The position numbers and the translations under genes are program-made. Below are positions 7,228 through 14,225 of a stretch of 17,329 nt of DNA, piece after piece. The DNA is taken from NCBI GenBank assembly GCA_009668925.1, contig SBEK01000081.1:1-17329 (forward strand). The letters are read 5' to 3'. The stretch's first letter is position 1. Every line of letters starts with the position of its first letter. The DNA is from Deltaproteobacteria bacterium. Its GTDB lineage: Bacteria > Desulfobacterota > Syntrophia > Syntrophales > Smithellaceae. The notes under the pieces are model-generated. The model was not told where the DNA came from. It saw only the letters and a program-made list of their open reading frames with translations, and ran no database searches.

Positions 7228-7482
7228 ATGAAGCGTATTGTATTGTTAGCCGTAGCATTGGTTTTCGCATTTTCGATGTCCGTAGTCGCAGCCGACAAGG
7301 CCGCCGATAAAGCAGCTCCCGCCGACAAGGCCGTGGCCGCCGACAAAGCAACCCCGGATGCAGACAAGAAGATGGACAAGAAAGACGACAAAAAGCCCGC
7401 CAAGAAAGCAAAGAAGGCAAAGAAGGCCGCAAAGAAAGACGAAGTGAAGAAAGAAGAAGCTCCTGCTCCGGCCGCAAAATAA
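7228..7482 (+). CDS. Small exported Lys/Ala-rich polycationic protein
   Basis: 84 residues. The signal peptide (MKRIVLLAVALVFAFSMSVVAA) leads into a low-complexity mature chain of about 62 residues containing 21 Lys and 19 Ala, with Asp, Glu and Pro for the rest and no aromatic residue or Cys. The first third repeats ADK units; the second is made of KKAKKAKKAAKK blocks resembling histone H1 tails or AlgP. At DNA level there is a 13-base direct repeat (7291 and 7321) and tandem GCAAAGAAG units (7408-7425), signs of slippage-type growth. A perfect AAGGAGG (7213-7219) eight bases before the ATG and a very strong terminator suggest high expression. Function is unknown; binding to anionic envelope polymers, DNA or LPS is conceivable. 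The end of its signal peptide (VAADK) matches that of the upstream gene. Confidence 0.8.
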   Translation: MKRIVLLAVALVFAFSMSVVAADKAADKAAPADKAVAADKATPDADKKMDKKDDKKPAKKAKKAKKAAKKDEVKKEEAPAPAAK

Positions 7483-7498
7483 GTTTATATAACTTATT
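7478..7498. repeat. AT-rich inverted repeat over a stop codon
   Basis: AATAAGTT-TATAT-AACTTATT is a perfect 8-base inverted repeat spanning the TAA of the polycationic protein gene. It sits just before the main terminator and may form an accessory 3' hairpin. Confidence 0.4.
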
Positions 7499-7505
7499 GA
7501 TGTAC

Positions 7506-7538
7506 AAAAAGGGATGGGCGAAAGCTCATCCCTTTTTT
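7506..7538 (+). terminator. Strong rho-independent terminator
   Basis: A ~14-bp stem with a single G-T pair is closed by a GAAA tetraloop (GGGATGGGC-GAAA-GCTCATCCC) and flanked by five A and six T (7533-7538). The A/T flanks also make it likely to work in both directions. It ends the small exported-protein unit and separates it from the histidine kinase gene. Confidence 0.93.
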
Positions 7539-7562
7539 GTGCACCCTGACTTCAATAATCTT

Positions 7563-7582
7563 GGCGGCGGGGCGCCGCCGCC
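7563..7582 (+). repeat. GC-rich hairpin in the histidine kinase leader
   Basis: GGCGGCGG-GGCG-CCGCCGCC forms an eight-pair all-GC stem with a tetraloop, 39 bases before the kinase ATG and without a following T-run. It may lower or control kinase translation or act as a DNA site. Confidence 0.5.
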
Positions 7583-7621
7583 TCCATCAACTCATCATGG
7601 TTTATTTTCAATCTTTCTGCT

Positions 7622-9184
7622 ATGAATCTCCCGATGTTAAAAACATTACTGGCAAAAATAATTGACTACAACGGCAATTTGACCGTTCGGTTCAGACTTG
7701 TGGCGATGACGATAGCGGGACTCGCCATTACCATGGCCGTCTGGGGGATGATTCAACTCTCTGCTCTGGATAGAATCCTGGTCGATCAGCAGGTCAAGAG
7801 ATTGGAAGGCGTGGCCGAGACCGTGAGCACATTTTATCAGCACTTCCCGACCAAGCATGGTATTGCCGCCCTGGATTCCGCGTTAAAAGATCATATTCAG
7901 TCCGATGTACGCCTGGCCCGCATCGATATCTTCGACACGCGCCGCAGCAATATCAATTATGTCGCCGGATCCAGCCGCGTTCAATATGAATGGCCGGACA
8001 GCATTGTTTCCGAGGTCGGCGCTAAAGGAAAATCCAGATATGTAAAACTGGAAACGGAGGCCGGGCCGTCGGTCGGCTTACTTTATCCGGTTTCCGGGGA
8101 CACCAAGGATTCCCGCATTATCGTAGGCATTATTGCCTTTTCAAGAGCCAATGGGGAAATCATGAGCCGTGCCAAACAGCTATTGTTTTTCAGCAGCGCC
8201 GGACTTCTCCTGGCCATTCTTTTACTCCTGGGCATCAGCTACGGCTGGATAATCGGTCGGCCGCTTAAAACCATTATCGGCACAATCGATGAATTTCAGA
8301 AAGGACGATATGTCGAACGCATCCCCATCGTTCGCAAGGACGAATGGGGACAGTTAGCCGATCATTTCAATCAGATGGCCGACGAAATTCAAAATGTCAT
8401 GGCCAGAAATCTGGAATTGACGAGCCACCTGGCGGATCGCGTGCGCGAAGAAACGCTCAATGTGGTTCAGCTGCAGAAGCAGGTTGATGATTTAAAACAA
8501 TTGACGGCCCTCGGACATTTGACGGCCAATCTGGCTCACGATTTGGGAACCCCCCTGCATTCCATTGCCGGGCTGGCCAGGCTGATGCTGGAGCGGGAAG
8601 GATGGCCTCCGGATGTCGCCCATAAGCTGAACTTAATCGTCGAGCAGACACAGAGGCTGGATAATGTCATTCAAAATGTGCGCAAGGCCACGCGGCTTCC
8701 CGAACCTCATTTCGAATTAACGACCGTTTCTAAAATATTAAGTGAGACCCTGCCTCTCGTCGAACCGCTGATCCAAAAGAGTCACGTGAGCATTGAAACG
8801 CAGATCGATCAGTCAACCTCATCCTTGTATGTCGATCGTTACAGGATCCAGACGGCACTGTTGAACATCATTCAAAATTCCATTGAAGCCATGCCCGACG
8901 GGGGCAGAATCACCATTTCCGCCGCGGATGATCGTGCGCCGAAAACGGTAAAGATTCTGATTGCCGACAGTGGACGGGGTATTGAAACCGACCTTCTGGA
9001 AAAAGTCTGCGAACCTTTCGTAAGCTCCCATAAAGATGAGGGTATGCGTGGTTTGGGACTGGCCATCGTTCGGGACATCATCAAGGCGCATGGGGGCCAT
9101 ATGGACATTCAAAGCACCCCCGGGAACGGCACTTCCGTCATCCTCTTTTTACGGATGACCGAGGATGCCCTTGATGGATGCTGA
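7622..9184 (+). CDS. Membrane sensor histidine kinase (NtrB/ZraS-like)
   Basis: 520 residues. One transmembrane helix lies at ~24-46, a periplasmic sensor region of ~140 residues follows, and a second helix is at ~186-210. A HAMP linker (~211-262, with WIIGRPLKTIIGTIDEFQKGRY) leads into a short coiled coil. The dimerisation/phosphoacceptor helix holds LTANLAHDLGTPLHSIAG with His306. The ATPase domain has the N box NIIQNSIEAM (415-424), G1 DSGRGI (449-454), F box CEPFVSSH and G2 GLGLAIV (477-483). The HDLGTP form of the H box and the domain order fit kinases that pair with NtrC-type regulators. No convincing Shine-Dalgarno precedes the ATG, so expression may be low. It converges on the response regulator gene with five bases between the stops. 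The stimulus is unknown, but the sensor is periplasmic. Confidence 0.92.
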   Translation: MNLPMLKTLLAKIIDYNGNLTVRFRLVAMTIAGLAITMAVWGMIQLSALDRILVDQQVKRLEGVAETVSTFYQHFPTKHGIAALDSALKDHIQSDVRLARIDIFDTRRSNINYVAGSSRVQYEWPDSIVSEVGAKGKSRYVKLETEAGPSVGLLYPVSGDTKDSRIIVGIIAFSRANGEIMSRAKQLLFFSSAGLLLAILLLLGISYGWIIGRPLKTIIGTIDEFQKGRYVERIPIVRKDEWGQLADHFNQMADEIQNVMARNLELTSHLADRVREETLNVVQLQKQVDDLKQLTALGHLTANLAHDLGTPLHSIAGLARLMLEREGWPPDVAHKLNLIVEQTQRLDNVIQNVRKATRLPEPHFELTTVSKILSETLPLVEPLIQKSHVSIETQIDQSTSSLYVDRYRIQTALLNIIQNSIEAMPDGGRITISAADDRAPKTVKILIADSGRGIETDLLEKVCEPFVSSHKDEGMRGLGLAIVRDIIKAHGGHMDIQSTPGNGTSVILFLRMTEDALDGC

Positions 9185-9189
9185 GCCCG

Positions 9190-10524
9190 TTATTGTTCAT
9201 CCTGTTGCAGCCCGTAGCGGCGGATCTTCATGCGCAATGTTTTGCGGTCAATGCCCAAAATTTCAGCGGCTTTGGTTTGATTCCAGGATGTTTTTCTCAG
9301 GGTCTGAAGAATTTGTTCCCTCTGCACTTCTGCAAGCGGCGTCATTTCAGGCAGGTCCGCTCCCTTGGGAACATCGACCGTCCTGCGGAATCGCGCCGGC
9401 AGATTTTCCGGCAGGATGACGATAAAAGGAGAAAGCAGCAGGGTCTGCTGCAAAACATTTTCCAATTCCCGGACATTACCCGGCCAGTCGTAGGCCATGA
9501 GTAATTCCACCGCTTCGGGCGAGACGCGCACATTCGGATATCCCAACTTCTTGAGCATGGCTTCGATAAGCAGCGGAATGTCCGCCCGGCGGTCGCGCAA
9601 CGGCGGAATGTGCAGACGGACAATAAAACGATACAGGAGATCGAGGCGAAAACGCCCCGCACCGACTTCATCGTCGATATCCTTGTTGGCGGCGGCAACG
9701 ACGCGGACGGTGACGTGACGCACTTCATTTCCGCCGATTCTGCGGACTTCTCCGTCCTGCATGAATCTTAACAATTTGCTCTGCAGCGCCGTAGACATTT
9801 CCGTAATCTCATCGAGGAAAATCGTTCCGCCCTGAGCCGATTCAATAAGGCCGACGTGCTGATGGTCCGCGCCGGTGAAAGATCCTTTTTCATAGCCGAA
9901 TAATTCCGACTCGAGCAGGTTATCCGGAATAGCGCCGCAATGGACGACCACGAAAGGCTTCTGACGTCGCGAAGACATTGAATGCAGGGAGCGCGCGGTC
10001 AGTTCCTTGCCGGTTCCGCTTTCCCCTTCGATGAGGACGCTGGCCTGAGAATCGGCAACGCGGGCAATTTGTTTGTAAAACTCCACCATGGTGGACGAAG
10101 AGCCGATCAGCTTGGCTTCTTCGATGGCGGCCAATGGTCCGTTGGAGCGTCGTTCGCGTAGCTCCCGCACCTCCAGAACCTTTTTGACCAGGGCGCGGCA
10201 ATCATCAGGGGAAAAGGGTTTGCTGATATAGTCCCAGGCGCCCATGCTGATCGCTTCCATGGTCGTTTCCAGAGAGCCGTAAGCGGTCATCAAAATCACG
10301 GGAAGGTTCGGCCATTTCTTTTGCACTTCGCCGAGGAATTGCAGGCCGTCCATCCCCGGCATGCGGATATCGGACATCAGCAAATCATATTCGGACAGGT
10401 TGCGTTCCAGGGCGGTCTGGGCAGACGTAAACGCGTCGACAGCATAACCGTCGCGCAGCAGAACTTCCTGCAGAAATTCGCAGGCGACAGCGTCATCATC
10501 AATAACCAATATGCGGGCTTTCAT
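9190..10524 (-). CDS. Sigma-54-dependent response regulator (NtrC family)
   Basis: 444 residues from the ATG at 10524, which has AGGTG six bases upstream. An earlier GTG at 10554 is less likely. The receiver domain (1-~120) has Asp9/Asp10, phosphoacceptor Asp52 (SDIRMPGMDG), Thr80 and Lys102. The AAA+ domain (~138-370) has Walker A GESGTGKE (167-174), the sigma-54 contact loop as GSFTGA (214-219, a Ser variant of GAFTGA) and Walker B GGTIFLDE (232-239). The C-terminal Fis-type helix-turn-helix is TSWNQTKAAEILGIDRKTLRMKIRRYG. It can therefore drive sigma-54 promoters such as the one at 6701. The gene follows the MaoC-type gene by 32 bases on the same strand, so it is probably transcribed with the hydratase pair and not with its likely kinase partner. 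Confidence 0.95.
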   Translation of the reverse strand: MKARILVIDDDAVACEFLQEVLLRDGYAVDAFTSAQTALERNLSEYDLLMSDIRMPGMDGLQFLGEVQKKWPNLPVILMTAYGSLETTMEAISMGAWDYISKPFSPDDCRALVKKVLEVRELRERRSNGPLAAIEEAKLIGSSSTMVEFYKQIARVADSQASVLIEGESGTGKELTARSLHSMSSRRQKPFVVVHCGAIPDNLLESELFGYEKGSFTGADHQHVGLIESAQGGTIFLDEITEMSTALQSKLLRFMQDGEVRRIGGNEVRHVTVRVVAAANKDIDDEVGAGRFRLDLLYRFIVRLHIPPLRDRRADIPLLIEAMLKKLGYPNVRVSPEAVELLMAYDWPGNVRELENVLQQTLLLSPFIVILPENLPARFRRTVDVPKGADLPEMTPLAEVQREQILQTLRKTSWNQTKAAEILGIDRKTLRMKIRRYGLQQDEQ

Positions 10525-10556
10525 TGAACACCTGCTGTTTTTTGTGGTGGGCACGG

Positions 10557-11006
10557 TCAGGGAATTGCGACCACAAAGAACCCCGTGAGTTTTCTGCTGC
10601 CCGTAGCATCCTGGGCCGTAATCTCACAGCGGATTCTTTTTTCACCGTTCTCCTCGTATTTTTTTGCCACCTTGCCGCTCACCGTAATGGTAGCCCGGCC
10701 TCTGGTATTTTCAAAATCATCCAGATCAGCCGGATGGGTCATACTCAGGAAATGCACGGAAAATCTTCTTAAATACTTATAATCGATCCAGGACGTGATG
10801 GCTTCACCCGCTATGCCCATAATAAACATGCCGTGGGCGATGACATTGTCCATACCAATCGCCTTGGCAAACGTCTCATCGTGGTGCAGGGGATTAAAGT
10901 CGCCGGACGCGCCGGCATAGCGAACAAGGTGCGTTCGCGTTATGGGCAACCCTGTGTAGGCCGGTATGGCGTCTCCAATCTGAAGTTCATCGAAGTTGAC
11001 GGCCAT
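10557..11006 (-). CDS. MaoC-type (R)-specific hydratase / dehydratase subunit
   Basis: 149-residue hot-dog protein. The hydratase-2 motif is intact: YAGASGDFNPLHHDETFA with Asp36, His41 and Asp43, then NVIAHGMFIMGIAGEAI. Such proteins hydrate trans-2-enoyl-CoA (or ACP) to the (R)-3-hydroxyacyl form, or do the reverse. The chosen ATG at 11006 has AGAGG nine bases upstream. An ATG at 11015 overlaps the previous gene's stop as ATGA but has its ribosome site too close. It belongs with the neighbouring MaoC_N-type protein: by analogy with mycobacterial HadA-HadB the two would form a heterodimer with this one as the catalytic subunit. The response regulator gene follows closely. Confidence 0.88.
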   Translation of the reverse strand: MAVNFDELQIGDAIPAYTGLPITRTHLVRYAGASGDFNPLHHDETFAKAIGMDNVIAHGMFIMGIAGEAITSWIDYKYLRRFSVHFLSMTHPADLDDFENTRGRATITVSGKVAKKYEENGEKRIRCEITAQDATGSRKLTGFFVVAIP

Positions 11007-11011
11007 GGTGT

Positions 11012-11488
11012 TCATCCTCTTTCCATGAATGTCGTGCGCGCCTTCAGGACCAGTTCGCCCCTTTGATTAATCAATTCCGTTTCCAGGATCGTCACCTGCA
11101 CATACCAGCCTTTTCGTTCCTTCTTGCCTCTCTCATACATGTCCACAACTTTCATTTTGCGCGTAATAACGTCCCCTGCGCAGATCGGCGCGAAATATTC
11201 ATAATCTTCCTCGCTGTGCAGCAGTTTGCTTACATCCGCACCTACGGCATTGACGGTACCCAGCAAGCCGCCGCCCGTCCAAAAAACAAAACTGGTGGGA
11301 AACGTCGGAGGGATGGGGATGTCTTGGTAACCGGCGTCTTTTGCCAAATCGACATTCCGATAGATTTCTTTGATTTGATCCGTGTCGTCCTTCTGGGCAA
11401 CCGCCGCGGCAAATTCCGCGATCTTGTTTCTTTCGACTTTGATCGAATAAAGCGGGAACTCCATGCCGAGTTTCGATTTATCCGCCAT
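11012..11488 (-). CDS. MaoC_N (FAS1-type) hydratase partner subunit
   Basis: 158 residues from the ATG at 11488, which has GGAGG at ideal distance; the frame continues upstream, but those residues are unlike the family. The sequence (LGMEFPLYSIKVERNKIAEFA, IPIPPTFPTSFVFWTGGG, HSEEDYEYFAPICAGDVITRKMKVVDMYER) fits the N-terminal MaoC-like dehydratase family. It lacks the Asp-x4-His catalytic pair seen in the next gene, as expected for the non-catalytic, substrate-tunnel subunit of a HadAB-like heterodimer. The 4-base ATGA contact with the MaoC gene (11012-11015) points to translational coupling. Substrate chain length cannot be inferred. The position upstream of a response regulator gene is unusual. 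Confidence 0.85.
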   Translation of the reverse strand: MADKSKLGMEFPLYSIKVERNKIAEFAAAVAQKDDTDQIKEIYRNVDLAKDAGYQDIPIPPTFPTSFVFWTGGGLLGTVNAVGADVSKLLHSEEDYEYFAPICAGDVITRKMKVVDMYERGKKERKGWYVQVTILETELINQRGELVLKARTTFMERG

Positions 11489-11493
11489 AATAA

Positions 11494-11503
11494 CCTCCGG
11501 AGG
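11494..11503 (-). promoter_or_regulatory. Ribosome site inside a 10-base palindrome
   Basis: CCTCCGGAGG is a perfect palindrome whose GGAGG half is the Shine-Dalgarno of the MaoC_N gene on the minus strand. It fixes the start at 11488. Whether the palindrome itself has a role is unknown. Confidence 0.6.
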
Positions 11504-11594
11504 AGTAGTGATGGATGCCATATCACATCCAAATTTCAATTTCACGTCTAAAAGACGAAGGCACCTGCGGCACGAGCGAGGAGGCGAAAGTGTC

Positions 11595-11622
11595 TTGACA
11601 TAAATTATGCATTTTCTGTATT
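11595..11622 (+). promoter_or_regulatory. Sigma-70-type promoter close to a start codon
   Basis: A perfect -35 TTGACA (11595-11600) is followed after 16 bases by TGTATT (11617-11622, 4 of 6 matches to TATAAT). Only eight bases then separate it from the first ATG of the cysteine-rich gene, so the transcript would begin at or next to the start codon. TTATGCA occurs twice (11605 and 11622), 17 bases apart, over the spacer and -10 region, and could be an operator. Confidence 0.5.
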
Positions 11623-11630
11623 TATGCAAC

Positions 11631-11912
11631 ATGATGATCTGTCAACAGTGCAGGAAAGAAATTCCCGCCGGTCCATTTGTCGGGAGACAGGAACAGTGCC
11701 CTTTCTGCGGAAACGATCTCCACAGTTGCCTCAACTGCATCTTTTATTCGTTCGGCGCATACAATGATTGCCGCGAAGTGCAGGCGGAGCGGGTGATTGA
11801 TAAGAGCCGCTCCAACTTCTGCGATTTCTTCCGTTTCCGAAATGAATCCGCCAGAACGGGGGCAGTGCCCACGGATCCCAAAGACAAACTGGAAGCCCTG
11901 TTTAAAAAATGA
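11631..11912 (+). CDS. Small eight-cysteine (zinc-ribbon-like) protein, unknown function
   Basis: 93 residues from the ATG at 11631 (11634 and 11607 are other possible starts). No Shine-Dalgarno is visible before any of them. Cysteines fall at 4, 7, 23, 26, 33, 36, 47 and 64: CQQC, CPFC, CLNC, then two single Cys in YNDCRE and NFCDFF. The first four look like a rubredoxin or zinc-ribbon knuckle pair and the last four could make a second metal site. The C-terminal third is charged and Cys-free. There is no signal peptide, so it is probably cytoplasmic. I do not recognise a named family. It is divergent from the hydratase operon and ends ten bases before the convergent protease gene. Confidence 0.72.
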   Translation: MMICQQCRKEIPAGPFVGRQEQCPFCGNDLHSCLNCIFYSFGAYNDCREVQAERVIDKSRSNFCDFFRFRNESARTGAVPTDPKDKLEALFKK

Positions 11913-11922
11913 TTACAGAATT

Positions 11923-13191
11923 TTACTCCCCGCTTTTGTCTCTGCGACAGTCCAGCGACTGCAAATATTCGATGCGGTCAACAAGCGGGGGATGAGAATA
12001 ATAAAAGCATACATACCAGCGATGAGGATGCAAATTGCTTAAATTATCTTTGGCCAGACGTTTAAGCGCATTGATCATCGGCTGCGCGCCCCCCGTCAGT
12101 TCCACGGCCTTTCGATCCGCCTCGCGTTCAAAATGCCGAACGACGGCTGCCCCGATGGGACTTAAATAGAAGCCGATGACCTCGAGATACAGCAAGATGA
12201 GAAAGAATCCGGCATAAACAGGATTGTGATTGATCCGGAAAGCATTAAACAGGGGGGGCCAATTCACGACATGATAAATAATGTAAAACAGCAAAAGCGA
12301 AATGATCATCGTAAAGACCAATTGTTTGAGAATATGTCTTCCTTTCCAGTGGCCGATTTCGTGCGCCAGGATGGATGCGATTTCATCATGCGTATGGGAG
12401 GAAAGCAGCGTATCGAATAGAACGATGCGCTTCGCTCTGCCGATTCCGGTAAAATAGGCATTCGTATGTCTGGAACGCTTGCCTTCATCCACCTGATAAA
12501 TGCCCCGCGTTTCGAGGCCAGCCCTGGCCAGCAGGGTCGTGATCTTTTCCGTGAGCGCCTCATCCTGAATCGGTTCAAATTTATTAAAGAAGGGAGCGAT
12601 GAGCACCGGGTAGAGCCACATCATCATGATCTGAAACAGGGTAAAAAACGCCCAGCCCCAGAACCACCAACTCCGGGGCAGAAGAATGATGAAGCCCATA
12701 ACGGTACCTATGATTATCGCCATTAAAATGGCAGAAATGAGGACCGATTTCGCCGTATCGGCAAGCCAGAGTTTCCAGGTAATCGTCGAAAAACCGTATT
12801 TCTTTTCCAGGACAAAAGTATGATAGAGATCAAACGGCAGACCGGCTGCTCCACTTATTAAAAAGAGGACGGCAAAAAAGATCAGCGCCTGCGCGACGAG
12901 ATGCGCGTGCATTCCGGTAATCCACATAAGCAGTGAAGGCAGAAGAAGAAATACGGTGGCGAGTTCGATCATGTCATGGGTTATGTTTTCTTTGGTTTCC
13001 AAACGGGATTGCTCTGAAACATAATCCACCGTCTTATTCAGCACTCCGGCGTCAATACTGCCTGCAAGGACTGACGGAATTTCTTTGCCGTGCAACGCCA
13101 GGTTTCGAAGATTGAGCCGCTGTAAGATATAGCGCAGCGCCGTCCGTCCGCAAAACAATCCCAGAAAAACGACAATCAGTATTTTTTCCAT
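11923..13191 (-). CDS. Ste24-like M48 membrane zinc metalloprotease
   Basis: 422 residues from the ATG at 13191, chosen because it begins at the first hydrophobic helix (MEKILIVVFLGLF); the reading frame extends 13 codons further up without a ribosome site. There are several transmembrane helices, the N-terminal M48_N region with LPFDLYHTFVLEKKYGFST, and the zinc motif HEIGH (His277, Glu278, His281) in ILAHEIGHWKGRH. The third ligand is Glu355 in EREADR. The C-terminal helices and YYSHPPLVDRIEYL are typical. Eukaryotic relatives process CAAX prenyl proteins; bacterial ones are thought to handle membrane-protein quality control. Catalytic residues are all present. It converges on the cysteine-rich gene with ten bases between the stops. 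Confidence 0.92.
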   Translation of the reverse strand: MEKILIVVFLGLFCGRTALRYILQRLNLRNLALHGKEIPSVLAGSIDAGVLNKTVDYVSEQSRLETKENITHDMIELATVFLLLPSLLMWITGMHAHLVAQALIFFAVLFLISGAAGLPFDLYHTFVLEKKYGFSTITWKLWLADTAKSVLISAILMAIIIGTVMGFIILLPRSWWFWGWAFFTLFQIMMMWLYPVLIAPFFNKFEPIQDEALTEKITTLLARAGLETRGIYQVDEGKRSRHTNAYFTGIGRAKRIVLFDTLLSSHTHDEIASILAHEIGHWKGRHILKQLVFTMIISLLLFYIIYHVVNWPPLFNAFRINHNPVYAGFFLILLYLEVIGFYLSPIGAAVVRHFEREADRKAVELTGGAQPMINALKRLAKDNLSNLHPHRWYVCFYYSHPPLVDRIEYLQSLDCRRDKSGE

Positions 13192-13284
13192 GAATATCCG
13201 TTCCCGCCCCGAATGGGTATTAGATGGCATAAATGACCGAGCCGGTCAAGAACGGACGGGCCCCGTTAAAGGGGGATGCGCGTG

Positions 13285-13377
13285 ATGGCGACTTATAAAA
13301 ATTCCGCGAAGGTGCGCGTCAAGAAGAATTCAGATGAATCCAAGATCAGGAGACGGCCGTCAGATATTGATCCATAA
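13285..13377 (+). CDS. Possible 30-residue basic small protein
   Basis: ATG at 13285 has GGGGG nine bases upstream and opens a 30-residue frame (MATYKNSAKVRVKKNSDESK...DIDP) ending at TAA. The peptide is basic and polar. It lies mostly in the gap between two minus-strand genes and overlaps the end of the patatin gene by 32 bases. There is no plus-strand promoter that I can support. It may be chance. Confidence 0.22.
   Translation: MATYKNSAKVRVKKNSDESKIRRRPSDIDP
13292..13322 (-). promoter_or_regulatory. Possible promoter of the M48 protease gene
   Basis: On the minus strand TTGACG (13322-13317) is followed by TTATAA at 18 bases or TATAAG at 19 bases (13298-13292). The leader to the ATG at 13191 would be ~95 bases. 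The spacing is slightly long, so confidence is low. Confidence 0.35.
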
Positions 13378-14215
13378 ACGCCTCTCCGTGAGCAATGCCG
13401 CTGGCATATGCTTTGCGCAGAGGGGCCTCATCCCTCGTGATTCGGCCGACACTCAGGCTGGCTGGCGGAGCGATTTCGAAGACCCGGACGCCGTGAGGGG
13501 GATGATGAATAAAATCAACGGCAGCATTATAATTTTCGGCGCGCCGCTTGAAGCCTTCAGCCAATCGCGGGTAATGGCGGAAGTGAAAGGAGAAGATCGC
13601 CCGGGCAAGCCAGTCCGTTTTTTTGATATAGAGCGACGGACGCGAGCGGATCACGGTGATGGTCGTGGCGCCCCGTTGATACGCCTCCCGCACGGGAATG
13701 GAATCGGCCATGCCTCCGTCGGTGGCCTTTTCGCCGCCCACATGCAATAAATTGCGATAAAGAATCGGCAAGGCGCTGGAGACTTTCAAATAATGCTCCA
13801 GCGTGTTTTCATCCGGGCGCAGATAAAGCGGGGCGCCGGTGGCCATGGATGTAGCCACAATCAGATACTCCTTATTCTGATCACGCAGTTTTTCAAAGAT
13901 ATGTTTAATATCCAACCGATAATTCCTGATCGTCTGGTCCCACATCCAGTCCAGGTCCATCAGGTGGCCGCCTGTCAGGAACCTGCCCATATTGATAAAC
14001 TGAGGATCGAGGGAGTAACGCAGCGTGACGTCGAAGTTACGGTCATTTTGCGAGGCCAGATGGGAAGCCAGGTGACAGGCACCTGCCGATACGCCGATGT
14101 ACAGATCAAAGGGATCGAATCCGTCTTTACCGAAGGCATGGAGAACGCCTGCCGCAAAAATGCCGCGCATACCTCCGCCTTCCACGACGAGTGCCGATTT
14201 GAATTTAGGATTCAT
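13346..14215 (-). CDS. Patatin-like phospholipase (YjjU type)
   Basis: 289 residues from the ATG at 14215. The patatin catalytic dyad is complete: oxyanion loop EGGGMRG (12-18), nucleophile Ser43 in GVSAG, and Asp166 in TDGG. AAGVLHAFGKDGFDPFDLYIGVSAGA and FLTGGHLMDLDWMWD closely follow E. coli YjjU. A serine lipid acyl-hydrolase acting on phospholipids or other acyl esters is the expected activity; the true substrate of YjjU-type proteins is not known. No signal peptide is present, so it is cytoplasmic or peripheral. Frames further upstream (ATG 14269, TTG 14284) would place a perfect hairpin inside the coding region, which argues for 14215, although no clear Shine-Dalgarno is seen there. 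It lies 99 bases downstream of the hydroxyacyl-CoA dehydrogenase gene. Confidence 0.88.
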   Translation of the reverse strand: MNPKFKSALVVEGGGMRGIFAAGVLHAFGKDGFDPFDLYIGVSAGACHLASHLASQNDRNFDVTLRYSLDPQFINMGRFLTGGHLMDLDWMWDQTIRNYRLDIKHIFEKLRDQNKEYLIVATSMATGAPLYLRPDENTLEHYLKVSSALPILYRNLLHVGGEKATDGGMADSIPVREAYQRGATTITVIRSRPSLYIKKTDWLARAIFSFHFRHYPRLAEGFKRRAENYNAAVDFIHHPPHGVRVFEIAPPASLSVGRITRDEAPLRKAYASGIAHGEAFMDQYLTAVS

Positions 14216-14225
14216 AGCCAGTGCA

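Noticed and set aside
7597..7665. A 22-residue frame overlapping the kinase start
   Set aside because: No ribosome site and no sign of coding; the overlap looks accidental.
10525..10554. GTG start of the response regulator ten codons earlier
   Set aside because: The ATG at 10524 has a Shine-Dalgarno and begins right at the receiver domain; the extra residues are unlike the family.
11489..11632. A 48-residue N-terminal extension of the MaoC_N protein
   Set aside because: The ideal GGAGG before 11488 and the loss of family similarity upstream both place the start at 11488; the extension also covers the divergent promoter.
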